Source of the DNA: Planctomycetia bacterium
GTDB lineage: Bacteria; Planctomycetota; Planctomycetia; Gemmatales; HRBIN36
NCBI GenBank assembly: GCA_016795155.1
Contig: JAEUIE010000002.1
Span: 1-64,000, forward strand
Direction of reading: 5' to 3'
Length of the DNA: 64,000 bases
Shown here piece by piece: positions 40,693 to 48,673 of the stretch; the stretch's first letter is position 1; each line of letters starts with the position of its first letter. Under the pieces are notes generated by a model. The model did not search any database. It was not told where the DNA came from and was given only the letters and a program-made list of their open reading frames with translations. The position numbers and the translations under genes are program-made.

Positions 40693-41474
40693 ACTCGTTG
40701 CTCCCTGTTGGTACCAGCAATAACCAATGACACACCTGAATGCTGTAACCAGCTTCGAGAATCTTCCGTGATACCGGCATCAACAACCAGTGCCGAGATA
40801 GACGAAAGTGGGCATAGTTGTGTTAATGCAGTCCGTCCCAGTTTAGTGTGGTCAGCCAGCACAAAAGTCTGTTCAGCGCTTTGAAGCATGGCTCGTTGTG
40901 TTTCAACAAGTAGAAAATTGTGATTAAACAACCCTTGCGAAGTCACACCATGGCAACTGAGAATAGCCTGGGTAACATGGATGTTCTTTAACTGCTCAAC
41001 AGTAGAAGGCCCAAGCGCTACGCCGGTACGCGGATAGACAAACCCACCCAGAAGAATTACATCTGGTTCTCGTGATTGTGAAAGCAATGTAGCAATCGGC
41101 AAGCTGTTGGTAACAACCTGCAAAGTACGGCCAACAAGCAGTTTAGCTAATTCCAGAGTAGTAGTACCGCCATCCAGCAGGATGGATGAACCTGTGGCAA
41201 TGCGTTCGTTCATTGCCTGGGCTATCAATCTTTTTTCAATCACTGCAGTTGCAACGCGATCTTCAAGTGCAGGCAAACCGTCTTGCGATGTTGTATCTGC
41301 GGGCCGGGCTCCGCCATGAGTGCGCTTGAGTTGCCCTTGCTGATCCCAGAATTCCAAGTCACGTCGAAGAGTAGATTCAGAAGTGCGCAATTCGGTGGCC
41401 AAGTCAGTCAGGGCTACAAACCCCCTGTCTTTTACCAATTCAAGCACTTTCTTTCGTCTTTCTTCGACAAGCAC
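40689..41474 (-). CDS. DeoR-family transcriptional regulator of the BMC operon
   Basis: 261 aa. N-terminal winged helix ([20 protein letters not shown], then [20 protein letters not shown], with HGGA wing), C-terminal DeoRC sensor domain with the sugar-phosphate binding pattern [42 protein letters not shown] and LADHTKLGR. DeoR regulators usually repress sugar catabolic operons and release on a phosphorylated sugar. It is the first gene of the operon and so autoregulated; candidate operators lie at 41506-41580. Confidence 0.92.
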   Translation of the reverse strand: MLVEERRKKVLELVKDRGFVALTDLATELRTSESTLRRDLEFWDQQGQLKRTHGGARPADTTSQDGLPALEDRVATAVIEKRLIAQAMNERIATGSSILLDGGTTTLELAKLLVGRTLQVVTNSLPIATLLSQSREPDVILLGGFVYPRTGVALGPSTVEQLKNIHVTQAILSCHGVTSQGLFNHNFLLVETQRAMLQSAEQTFVLADHTKLGRTALTQLCPLSSISALVVDAGITEDSRSWLQHSGVSLVIAGTNREQRV

Positions 41475-41505
41475 GTTAAATTACCACGATAATCTATGCA
41501 GTTAT

Positions 41506-41580
41506 CAACCGTATGTTGCCTATATTACGGTTGAAAATGGTAAAAATCAATCATTATTTATCATAATCCATCATTATTTT
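41506..41580. promoter_or_regulatory. Candidate operator/promoter region of the BMC operon and cupin gene
   Basis: The 200-bp AT-rich divergent space holds a perfect inverted repeat CAACCGTA-N12-TACGGTTG (41506-41513 / 41526-41533) and direct repeats TCATTATTT at 41551 and 41571, exactly 20 bp apart (two helical turns). DeoR-family proteins often bind such paired sites. No experimental operator is known to me for this regulator. Confidence 0.45.
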
Positions 41581-41677
41581 ACATTATGTTTCAGTTGTAA
41601 ATCATAAGTTACGGCATGGTAATCATTTGCTTCAATATAAGATTTGCCGGTATTATGGTCATGACGTGGAGGTAATC

Positions 41678-42043
41678 ATGAAGCAGGCACTTGTTCACAG
41701 CTGGCAAAATCTGTCCCAGGATTCACCGATGGCGAAATTAAGCCGACGTAGAATCATTGGCGAGAAGATGATGATCTCAGAAATTTCATTGGAAAAAGGG
41801 TGCCTGGTTCCAATGCATCAACATGAAAATGAGCAGTTCAGTTGTATTCTGAAAGGTTGGTTGCGTTTTTCCATACAGCATTCTGATAACACAATTACAC
41901 AATATGATGTGAGAGCTGGTCAGGTGATGGAACTGCCTTCGCAGGTGCCTCATGCTGCGGAAGCTATCGAAGATACATTGGTTCTCGACTTATTCAGTCC
42001 GCCGAGCGCTACTACCGGTATTGATGTGCATAGGGGGCACTAA
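41678..42043 (+). CDS. Small cupin protein, KdgF-like
   Basis: 121 aa from the ATG at 41678, with GGAGG 6-10 bases upstream; earlier in-frame codons lack a ribosome site. Single cupin barrel: KGCLVPMHQHENEQFSCILKG gives the His-x-His...Glu metal ligands of motif 1, and GQVMELPSQVPHAAEAIEDT gives the motif 2 His. The ending LVLDLFSPP is like KdgF, which opens unsaturated uronates. It is divergent from the BMC operon across the likely operator, suggesting co-regulation with sugar breakdown (inference). Its 3' end overlaps the convergent next gene by 4 bases. Confidence 0.75.
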   Translation: MKQALVHSWQNLSQDSPMAKLSRRRIIGEKMMISEISLEKGCLVPMHQHENEQFSCILKGWLRFSIQHSDNTITQYDVRAGQVMELPSQVPHAAEAIEDTLVLDLFSPPSATTGIDVHRGH

Positions 42044-42699
42044 GCTGCTCGATTTCGGATGGGAAATCCTAGACGTCGTTCAGCTTCTATTTCATGAGCA
42101 GTGTAATCGGCTAATTTCTTCTTCTTCGATTTTCGACACAGAGCAAGCTGAATGAAGAGCGACAGCAAAATAACTCCAGCCAAGGCTGCGTGTGCTACGA
42201 GTGATTGATCTTTCAACCAATTCAAAGCAGCATACCATTTCTGTTGTTCGACATAGGCAATGGCTCCGTAACACAAAACCACTGAGCCGATAGCTGATGT
42301 CAGTAATACAACACAAAAACGATAGAACAGTGCGCTAAACAACCCCCCAGCACAGATGCATATTGCAGGAATGGCATAAGGCGGTGCCAGCCTTTTCATG
42401 GTATACCAGCATGCCAGGCCGTAGGCTAGAAAGAGTCCGACGCGGGAAAGTGACAACGCGAGACAACCAGCCGCTGCAGCAAGAAGCACTCCTGAAACAA
42501 CGGGTTGTGAGATACCCCAAGCGGAAGCTTGCCGCATTCCAATCAGCCCAGCGATAAGGCTGACACAGAGGGTCAGCCAGAATCGGTGCCATTTCCAGCC
42601 GGTGATAGCCAATAATAATCCCGTACTCATCATGGCCAGAAGTGCAGGCATGGGGAGTTCAAGAATATCTGTCAGTATTTCGGCTGAGAGTATTTCCAT
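42040..42699 (-). CDS. Seven-helix membrane protein, DUF4203/TMEM198-like
   Basis: 219 aa with about seven hydrophobic segments separated by very short loops (LLAMMSTGLLLAITGW, FWLTLCVSLIAGLIG, VVSGVLLAAAAGCLALSLS, AIPAICICAGGLFSALFYRF and others) and a basic cytoplasmic tail KSKKKKLADY. Topology and glycine-rich helices resemble the DUF4203/TMEM198 family of unknown function; this is a topology match only. It stands alone. Confidence 0.6.
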   Translation of the reverse strand: MEILSAEILTDILELPMPALLAMMSTGLLLAITGWKWHRFWLTLCVSLIAGLIGMRQASAWGISQPVVSGVLLAAAAGCLALSLSRVGLFLAYGLACWYTMKRLAPPYAIPAICICAGGLFSALFYRFCVVLLTSAIGSVVLCYGAIAYVEQQKWYAALNWLKDQSLVAHAALAGVILLSLFIQLALCRKSKKKKLADYTAHEIEAERRLGFPIRNRAA

Positions 42700-42804
42700 G
42701 CTGGGCAGATAGCTTACAGGCAGAATGCTGTCAAGCTGGAAACTCGGCTAGCATCGTTTCCGCAATCTGCTATAGCTCTCCCGTTCATATGCAGGGAGAG
42801 AGTC

Positions 42805-43494
42805 ATGTTGTTACGACGTGCATGGATGCCTGTCAGCCTGGCTATGATAACAGGGTTAGCTCTTGGCTGGATGCTAAATAACCGACAACCAGTTTTTGCC
42901 GGCGGCAGTACCGATCGTCATGAAGACTTCATCATGGCAACAGGCCCAATCAACCAGACTTTGACTGTTAATTCAAACCAGTCACAGAATGTAGAGCTCG
43001 ATGGAGTCTGGATACTTGACTACAAGTCTGGGAAACTTCTGGCAACAACGATGAACCGTCAAACGGGCAAGATGATTGCGTTTGGAGAAGTAGACCTCGT
43101 CAAGGAGTTTGAGATTGCTCCACGAGCGAATGTTCATTTTGTCATGACCACTGGATTGGTTATCCGTGGCCAGTCGGTGCTTTATCTCATGGAAACAACG
43201 ACTGGAAAAGTAGCGGTATACAGCATGTTTTCCGATGAATTCGGTCAAGGGAACAGATCAGAGCGTATTCTTATACGCCGTCACGATATGGCCAGTATTC
43301 GAACCGGCACTGTTCCGCCACCTGCTGACGTGCAGAATCTTGGTCAATCACCGTTGCCGCGTACACAGACCAACATGATGCCAAACCAATATTCTTACCC
43401 GCCAGCTATGCAGCAACAGTTGCCAAATCCTGTACAGCCACCGGCCCCTGTAAATCCATTGCAACAAACTGGGTTTGTCAATCCCAACAAATAA
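42805..43494 (+). CDS. Exported protein with proline/glutamine-rich tail, unknown function
   Basis: 229 aa. An N-terminal hydrophobic anchor or signal (AWMPVSLAMITGLALGWML) is preceded by GGGAGAG. The middle ~120 residues are beta-rich (VELDGVWILDYKSGKLLATT, SVLYLMETTTGKVAVYSM), and the last ~60 are rich in Pro, Gln and Asn (PPAMQQQLPNPVQPPAPVNP). A strong terminator follows. Function unknown. Confidence 0.7.
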   Translation: MLLRRAWMPVSLAMITGLALGWMLNNRQPVFAGGSTDRHEDFIMATGPINQTLTVNSNQSQNVELDGVWILDYKSGKLLATTMNRQTGKMIAFGEVDLVKEFEIAPRANVHFVMTTGLVIRGQSVLYLMETTTGKVAVYSMFSDEFGQGNRSERILIRRHDMASIRTGTVPPPADVQNLGQSPLPRTQTNMMPNQYSYPPAMQQQLPNPVQPPAPVNPLQQTGFVNPNK

Positions 43495-43520
43495 TAACAA
43501 GACAATCCAATTGAAACCAA

Positions 43521-43550
43521 GAAAGCCTCCGGAATCCGGAGGCTTTCTGT
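43521..43550 (+). terminator. Rho-independent terminator
   Basis: Stem GAAAGCCTCCGGA / TCCGGAGGCTTTC (13 bp around a single A) followed by TGTTTG. Confidence 0.8.
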
Positions 43551-43655
43551 TTGAATAGTGTTCGGTAATCATGATTGTTCAAACTAATGCAAGCTGCAAT
43601 CGTCTAATAAATTAGAGTCTAGTGTGCAATAAGTAAGAAATATCGGGAGACGGCT

Positions 43656-45986
43656 ATGTGCCACGTCATTCGGTTTCTGCTCGCTATGGTACTTCTAAAA
43701 TCAATGATGCTGTCGCCAACGCAGGCTCAAGGCCATTTGTTGCCACGTGATCGCTCATTGCCTCCTATGCAATTAGTGAATCACCACATCAAAGTGCTAC
43801 TGGAAGATCAGGTTGCAGTTACGAGAGTGAAACAGACTTTTCGAAATCAGTCGAACCGCCCGTTGGAAGCTATTTATTCGTTTCATGTACCAAGAGGTGC
43901 GTCGGTCAAAGATTTCTCGATGATGGTCAACGGGAAAAAAGTAAAAGGAGAATTGGTCGAGGCAGCCAAAGCCAAGTCGATCTATACAGAGATAGTTCGT
44001 CGAACAATGGATCCAGGTCTACTCGAATATGTAGGATCAGATCTGTTACAGATGTCAGTCTTCCCGGTACCAGCCAGGGGAGACCAGGAAGTAGAAGTCA
44101 GTTTTACCTCGTTGGCGAGCAAACGGGATTCAATCGTTGAATACCACTATCCTTTAAAAGGACAAACGCAGTTACTTCGTGTCAGCGGTGAGTTTTCCCT
44201 GGAGATGGAACTGAAATCCTCGCGACCAATTCACAATATCTATAGCCCGACACATCCTATTTCATTCAATCGCAAAAGTGATCGCCATGCGACAGTGTAT
44301 TTTGACAAGAGTATGGTTGCTCTCGATAGAGATTTGCAACTGTTTTACTCGACAGGCAAAGATGATATAGGCCTGACTGTTATTCACCACAAACCAGACC
44401 ATCGCGATGGCTACGCCTTGCTTCTTCTGGCGCCCCGGGCAGATATTACTCCGGAGCAACGAATTCCACGAGACATGGTATTTGTCCTCGATACCTCAGG
44501 TAGCATGCGTGAAGATGGCAAAATAGAACAGGCTAAAAAGGCACTGAAATATGGTCTTGATTCTCTTAAAACTGGCGATCGGTTTACTGTTATCCAGTTT
44601 GCTACTACGGTTAATGCATTCAGTACCAGCCTGGTAAGCGGTGCAGACCAGATTGCAAGTGCCAAAAAATGGATCGATACCCTTGAACCAACTGGGGGAA
44701 CAGCTATCAGCGATGCATTGACTGAAGCCTTAAAGTTGCAAGTCGGTGACAAGGAGAGACAGTATTGCATCATTTTTCTGACAGATGGTAAGCCAACCAT
44801 TGGAGAAACCGAGTCAGCTCGCATCCTTCAAACGGTTCAATCCCAGATACGTTCCGGCACGAGGTTATTCACCTTTGGTGTTGGGTATGATCTGGATGCA
44901 AGCCTACTTGATCAGCTGGCGGAGAAGAATCGCGGATCCAGTAGTTTTGTCAAGCCTCAGGAAGATATGGAAATCAAGGTTTCACATTTCTTCAGCCAGA
45001 TCAATCAGCCGGTTCTGACCGATTTAAAACTCACGACGTCAGAAGGTGTTCGTTTGCTCGATATGTATCCACCACAGATTCCCGACTTATTTCACGGCGG
45101 ACAAATAGTAGTACTGGCACGCACCCAAGGCACGGGCAAGTCATCCATAAAACTGTCTGGTTCAGTGGGCTCTCTCAACAAAGAATTTCATTATGAATTA
45201 GATTTGCAAGAAAAGCCTGATGCCAAACCTTATGTCGAAGAGTTGTGGGCCAGGAGAAAAGTAGGCTACTTGCTGGATCAAATCCGGCTGCGGGGTGAAT
45301 CAAAAGAACTGGTAGATGAAGTTGTCCTGCTTGCCAAAAAATATGGCATTGCAACTCCATACACCAGCTATCTGGTGATTCCAGATGATGTACCACGACC
45401 TGGAGAAAGGCGCTGGAGTCCTGTTCCACCTGGTCAGTCATCAGGTCTTGGGGGAATGGCAGGCGGTGGTGCAAGCTTAGAAAGAAGTCGATCAACTCGT
45501 GAAGTCCTCAAAATGCTTGAAAGCAGTAAGAGTGTTGCTGACTCCAGAGGAGCGACCAGTGCTGTCATGGGAGGCAAAGGGACTCTGGATCAGGCCAACA
45601 GGGCATTGAGAGCAGGAGACCTGCAACAGACACAGCAGGGACGGTTGGGTGTCGATCTATCTGTTCAGATGAACGAGATGAAGAATCAGTCTCAGCAAAG
45701 CAGGCAAATTCAACGCCAGGTCAATCAACGGAATTGCCTTGAAGTCAACGGAGTCTGGGTCGACGATCAGTATAAGAAAGCCACACCTACTTTTGCAATT
45801 AAAACGATGAGTAAAGCCTACTTCAAGTTGTTGGAAGTAAAGCCGGAGATGAAGGAAGTTCTCCAACTGGGCTCTTCCTTGATCTGGATTGCTCCCAATG
45901 GCACTGCTATTGTTGTCGATCCAAATACTGGAGAAGAAGAGATCACTGAAGCCGAGATAACAAAACTCTTTACAAAAGGAAGCTAA
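43656..45986 (+). CDS. Exported VIT/von Willebrand factor A protein
   Basis: 776 aa. Signal peptide (residues ~1-24), VIT domain (~35-165: VTRVKQTFRNQSNRPLEAIY, FPVPARGDQEVEV), then a vWA domain (~270-450) with an intact MIDAS: FVLDTSGSMRED (DxSxS), TGGTAISDAL (Thr) and IIFLTDGKPTIG (Asp). The C-terminal ~250 residues include a glycine-rich patch, Gln-rich stretches and the motif NCLEVNGVWVDDQY seen in planctomycete VIT proteins. The architecture is like the inter-alpha-trypsin heavy chain. Likely metal-dependent binding at the cell surface. Confidence 0.9.
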   Translation: MCHVIRFLLAMVLLKSMMLSPTQAQGHLLPRDRSLPPMQLVNHHIKVLLEDQVAVTRVKQTFRNQSNRPLEAIYSFHVPRGASVKDFSMMVNGKKVKGELVEAAKAKSIYTEIVRRTMDPGLLEYVGSDLLQMSVFPVPARGDQEVEVSFTSLASKRDSIVEYHYPLKGQTQLLRVSGEFSLEMELKSSRPIHNIYSPTHPISFNRKSDRHATVYFDKSMVALDRDLQLFYSTGKDDIGLTVIHHKPDHRDGYALLLLAPRADITPEQRIPRDMVFVLDTSGSMREDGKIEQAKKALKYGLDSLKTGDRFTVIQFATTVNAFSTSLVSGADQIASAKKWIDTLEPTGGTAISDALTEALKLQVGDKERQYCIIFLTDGKPTIGETESARILQTVQSQIRSGTRLFTFGVGYDLDASLLDQLAEKNRGSSSFVKPQEDMEIKVSHFFSQINQPVLTDLKLTTSEGVRLLDMYPPQIPDLFHGGQIVVLARTQGTGKSSIKLSGSVGSLNKEFHYELDLQEKPDAKPYVEELWARRKVGYLLDQIRLRGESKELVDEVVLLAKKYGIATPYTSYLVIPDDVPRPGERRWSPVPPGQSSGLGGMAGGGASLERSRSTREVLKMLESSKSVADSRGATSAVMGGKGTLDQANRALRAGDLQQTQQGRLGVDLSVQMNEMKNQSQQSRQIQRQVNQRNCLEVNGVWVDDQYKKATPTFAIKTMSKAYFKLLEVKPEMKEVLQLGSSLIWIAPNGTAIVVDPNTGEEEITEAEITKLFTKGS

Positions 45987-46049
45987 TGTTGGGTCTGTGT
46001 TGCCAATTGTAGATGCGACAGGGGGCGAGTTGTGTGCTAAAGTTGAAAC

Positions 46050-47210
46050 ATGCCCTCGCCCACTAACCCTCAACGACTTGATCTCATCGATGCATTGCGC
46101 GGCTTTGCAGCGCTATGGGTGTTCCTTTACCATATCTGGAATGTACTCAATCCCTGGAAAACCAGTCAGGTCGCACCAGTATCATGGGATGTAAACCAAT
46201 CCTGGTTTGACTCTCTCTCGTTCTTTGCCATTCAGTTCGGTTACTACGGAGTCACCATTTTTTTTGTTGTCAGTGGATTCTGCATCCATTTGCCGCAGGC
46301 CCGTCGTCGCGTTGTCGGTGGTCAGGATGGTTTGAAACTGGCAGCATTCTTTGAGCGCCGGTTTTGGCGACTCTATCCTGCTTACTTTGCAAGTCTGTTT
46401 GTAGCTTCACTCAGTTTAGGCGTAATGAGGCTGATGGAATATCAGTCGCGAGGCTGGCCACTGCCTTTGCCTGATGGGTTCTATGAGCAAGCTTTTGGCG
46501 TAAAGGAAATTCTTTACAACGCGTTCTTCTTGCTGCCATTCTTCGAATCAGCCAAAGACCTGAACAGTGTTCTGTGGACACTAGTATTCGAAGTGCAGTT
46601 TTATCTGTTGTACCCTGTGTTGCTCATCATGATGCGGAGAGTTGGCTTACTGCCAGTCGGTTTGATTCTCCTGATCTGCGAAATTATTATGGTCCCCATG
46701 CCCAAAAACAGCAGCAATTATTTGGATCATAGTCCATGGGATTACTTTTTTCTGGCGAAGTACTTTGAGTGGTATTTAGGTGTCATTGCAGCAGAATGTC
46801 TGGTGCGACAACGACGGCTGCCAAACAGAATGACATTGCTGTTTGTCGCTGTGGTGTGCCTTGCCATCAGTATGGTTTCAGTCTTTTACAGTGTTCTGTG
46901 GCCTTATCGTGACGTGTGGGTTGCACTGGCAACCTTCTTTTTCCTTCTGGGGATGCTTCCATATCAAAAAGAGAAAACGAATAATCACCTTTTCAAACTA
47001 TTGGTATGGTTAGGCCTGTTTTCCTACAGCTTATATCTGTTGCATATACCACTCATGCGCATAATGTATGCAGGTAATACTCTTCTCGCTGAATGGCTGG
47101 GGAGACCAGGTTGGCAACATGTGCTGATTTATGATTGCATTCCAATCGTGATATTCACCTCCTGGGTATTTTATCTCTGTTTTGAGAAGCCCTATCTCAA
47201 ACAACGATGA
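46050..47210 (+). CDS. Acyltransferase-3 family membrane protein (OafA/YrhL type)
   Basis: 386 aa with about ten transmembrane helices. The hallmark RxxxRGFAALWVFLYHIW near residue 14 includes the catalytic His, and an R-x10-H-like segment FFERRFWRLYPAYFASLFVA follows. Such enzymes O-acetylate surface sugars or lipids, usually from acetyl-CoA. It ends one base before the convergent HAD gene; the preceding VIT gene is 63 bp upstream on the same strand. Acceptor unknown. Confidence 0.88.
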   Translation: MPSPTNPQRLDLIDALRGFAALWVFLYHIWNVLNPWKTSQVAPVSWDVNQSWFDSLSFFAIQFGYYGVTIFFVVSGFCIHLPQARRRVVGGQDGLKLAAFFERRFWRLYPAYFASLFVASLSLGVMRLMEYQSRGWPLPLPDGFYEQAFGVKEILYNAFFLLPFFESAKDLNSVLWTLVFEVQFYLLYPVLLIMMRRVGLLPVGLILLICEIIMVPMPKNSSNYLDHSPWDYFFLAKYFEWYLGVIAAECLVRQRRLPNRMTLLFVAVVCLAISMVSVFYSVLWPYRDVWVALATFFFLLGMLPYQKEKTNNHLFKLLVWLGLFSYSLYLLHIPLMRIMYAGNTLLAEWLGRPGWQHVLIYDCIPIVIFTSWVFYLCFEKPYLKQR

Positions 47211-47211
47211 A

Positions 47212-47877
47212 TCAGAGCTTGGAACAGATAGCTACTGCGAGCAGTTCTTCTGCAGTAGAAACCTGGTGCGTCGGTTCTGCGTCAGCCAGTGTGTTCCAAT
47301 CGTTGATACCCCAACTCACTGCTGCAACATCAATACCTGCTTTGTGTGCGGCAGCAACATCGCGTACCTCATCACCGATGTACAACACATCTTTTTTCTG
47401 AAGTTTGTGCTGTTTGATTACACGTTTAATGCCTCGGGCTTTTCCTAACAGCTTGAAACAGCCTGCAGTAAATTCAAAGTATTCGGATATGCCATTGGCT
47501 TTCAAACATGCTTGGATATTTTCCGGCGAGTTAGAGGAAAGTATGGCATGTCGCATTCCAGCTGAATGCGTTTGCTTCAGGACACGCAGGATTCCCGGAT
47601 AGAGCTTAACATTCTCGATCTCATGCCGCATGGCCTGTTGAAATGCACGGGTAATCCGAGGCAACTTGAGGAAGCCGATGTTATGTTCTTTCATGAATTT
47701 CCGCACGGTCATCTTTCGTACGCTGTACGGATCGGTAATCGGCTTGAAACGGAACTGCGCAGCTAACCGATTGACAATAGTCAGCGAAATCGCCATCGAA
47801 TCAGCGATGGTGCCATCAAAATCCCAGAGTACCAATCGGTAAGGCATGCCAGTATCGGTGGGTTGCAAGATAGTCAT
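47212..47877 (-). CDS. HAD-superfamily phosphatase (phosphoglycolate phosphatase-like)
   Basis: 221 aa. Motif I LVLWDFDGTIADSM (nucleophile and acid Asp, residues ~17-19), motif II ILSSNSPENI, motif III lysine near KARGIKRVIK, and motif IV VLYIGDEVRDVAAAHKAG. The cap domain is alpha-helical between residues ~30 and 90 (C1 type). Substrate could be phosphoglycolate or another small phosphate ester. It is convergent with the acyltransferase and divergent from a second HAD gene. Confidence 0.85.
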   Translation of the reverse strand: MTILQPTDTGMPYRLVLWDFDGTIADSMAISLTIVNRLAAQFRFKPITDPYSVRKMTVRKFMKEHNIGFLKLPRITRAFQQAMRHEIENVKLYPGILRVLKQTHSAGMRHAILSSNSPENIQACLKANGISEYFEFTAGCFKLLGKARGIKRVIKQHKLQKKDVLYIGDEVRDVAAAHKAGIDVAAVSWGINDWNTLADAEPTHQVSTAEELLAVAICSKL

Positions 47878-47929
47878 CTCGTGATGTAACAGTATTGTAA
47901 GGTGAGAGGCTGATTTTTCCGTCTTCTTT

Positions 47930-48634
47930 TTGCAGAGATTCCAGGTTTTGTCTACTCCTTATGTATTCCTGTTCGACATCGATGGCACATTGCTTTCCAG
48001 TGGCGGTGCAGGAAAGATGGCACTGGAAACAGCATTCCTGAATCTGTTTGGACTTATGGAGATTAGAAAACAGGTGCCTTATAGTGGTCGTACCGATGTA
48101 GCGATTGCCCATGAATTGCTTCAGGCTCACGACATCGATCCCAGTTTAGAGAACATTTCAAAGTTGCAGGAATCGTATCTTAATCAGTTGCCACAAGCTC
48201 TGAATTGCAAAAAAGGAAGCGTTCTTCCTGGCGTCATCCCACTATTGGAAGCACTTCGTTCCAGTTCTCATTCGATAATGATAGGGCTTTTGACAGGAAA
48301 CATCCGTCGCGGAGCGCAGGTTAAGTTAGGCCATTATGACATGAATCACTTCTTCTCTTTCGGGGGATTTGGAGACGGAGTGCATACCCGCAATGAGGTT
48401 GCACAAGCCGCCTGGAATGAGGCACGGCAGTTCGCTGGAGTGGAACTCTCTCCAAATCGTACCTGGGTAATTGGCGACACACCGCTCGATATCAGCTGTG
48501 CTCGACATATTGGCGCTAAAGTCCTGGCGGTCTCAACTGGAATGCATCCACATGATGAGTTGGAAAGTCATAAGCCAGATCTACTAGCTGCGTCATTAAA
48601 TCATCCTGTATTGTTATCAAGGATGCTGGTGTAA
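47930..48634 (+). CDS. HAD-superfamily hydrolase
   Basis: 234 aa from a TTG at 47930. Motif I VFLFDIDGTLLSSGG, motif II GLLTGNIRRGAQVKLGH, motif III Lys/Arg in the following helix and motif IV WVIGDTPLDISCARHIGA. The LLTGN.. and GDTPxD.. forms are those of the planctomycete/proteobacterial family that dephosphorylates small metabolites. It is divergent from the other HAD gene with 52 bp between starts; the two are not close paralogues. Confidence 0.85.
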   Translation: MQRFQVLSTPYVFLFDIDGTLLSSGGAGKMALETAFLNLFGLMEIRKQVPYSGRTDVAIAHELLQAHDIDPSLENISKLQESYLNQLPQALNCKKGSVLPGVIPLLEALRSSSHSIMIGLLTGNIRRGAQVKLGHYDMNHFFSFGGFGDGVHTRNEVAQAAWNEARQFAGVELSPNRTWVIGDTPLDISCARHIGAKVLAVSTGMHPHDELESHKPDLLAASLNHPVLLSRMLV

Positions 48635-48673
48635 GATTTTTCAGAGATATCAACAGACAGCATCGTTCAGAAT

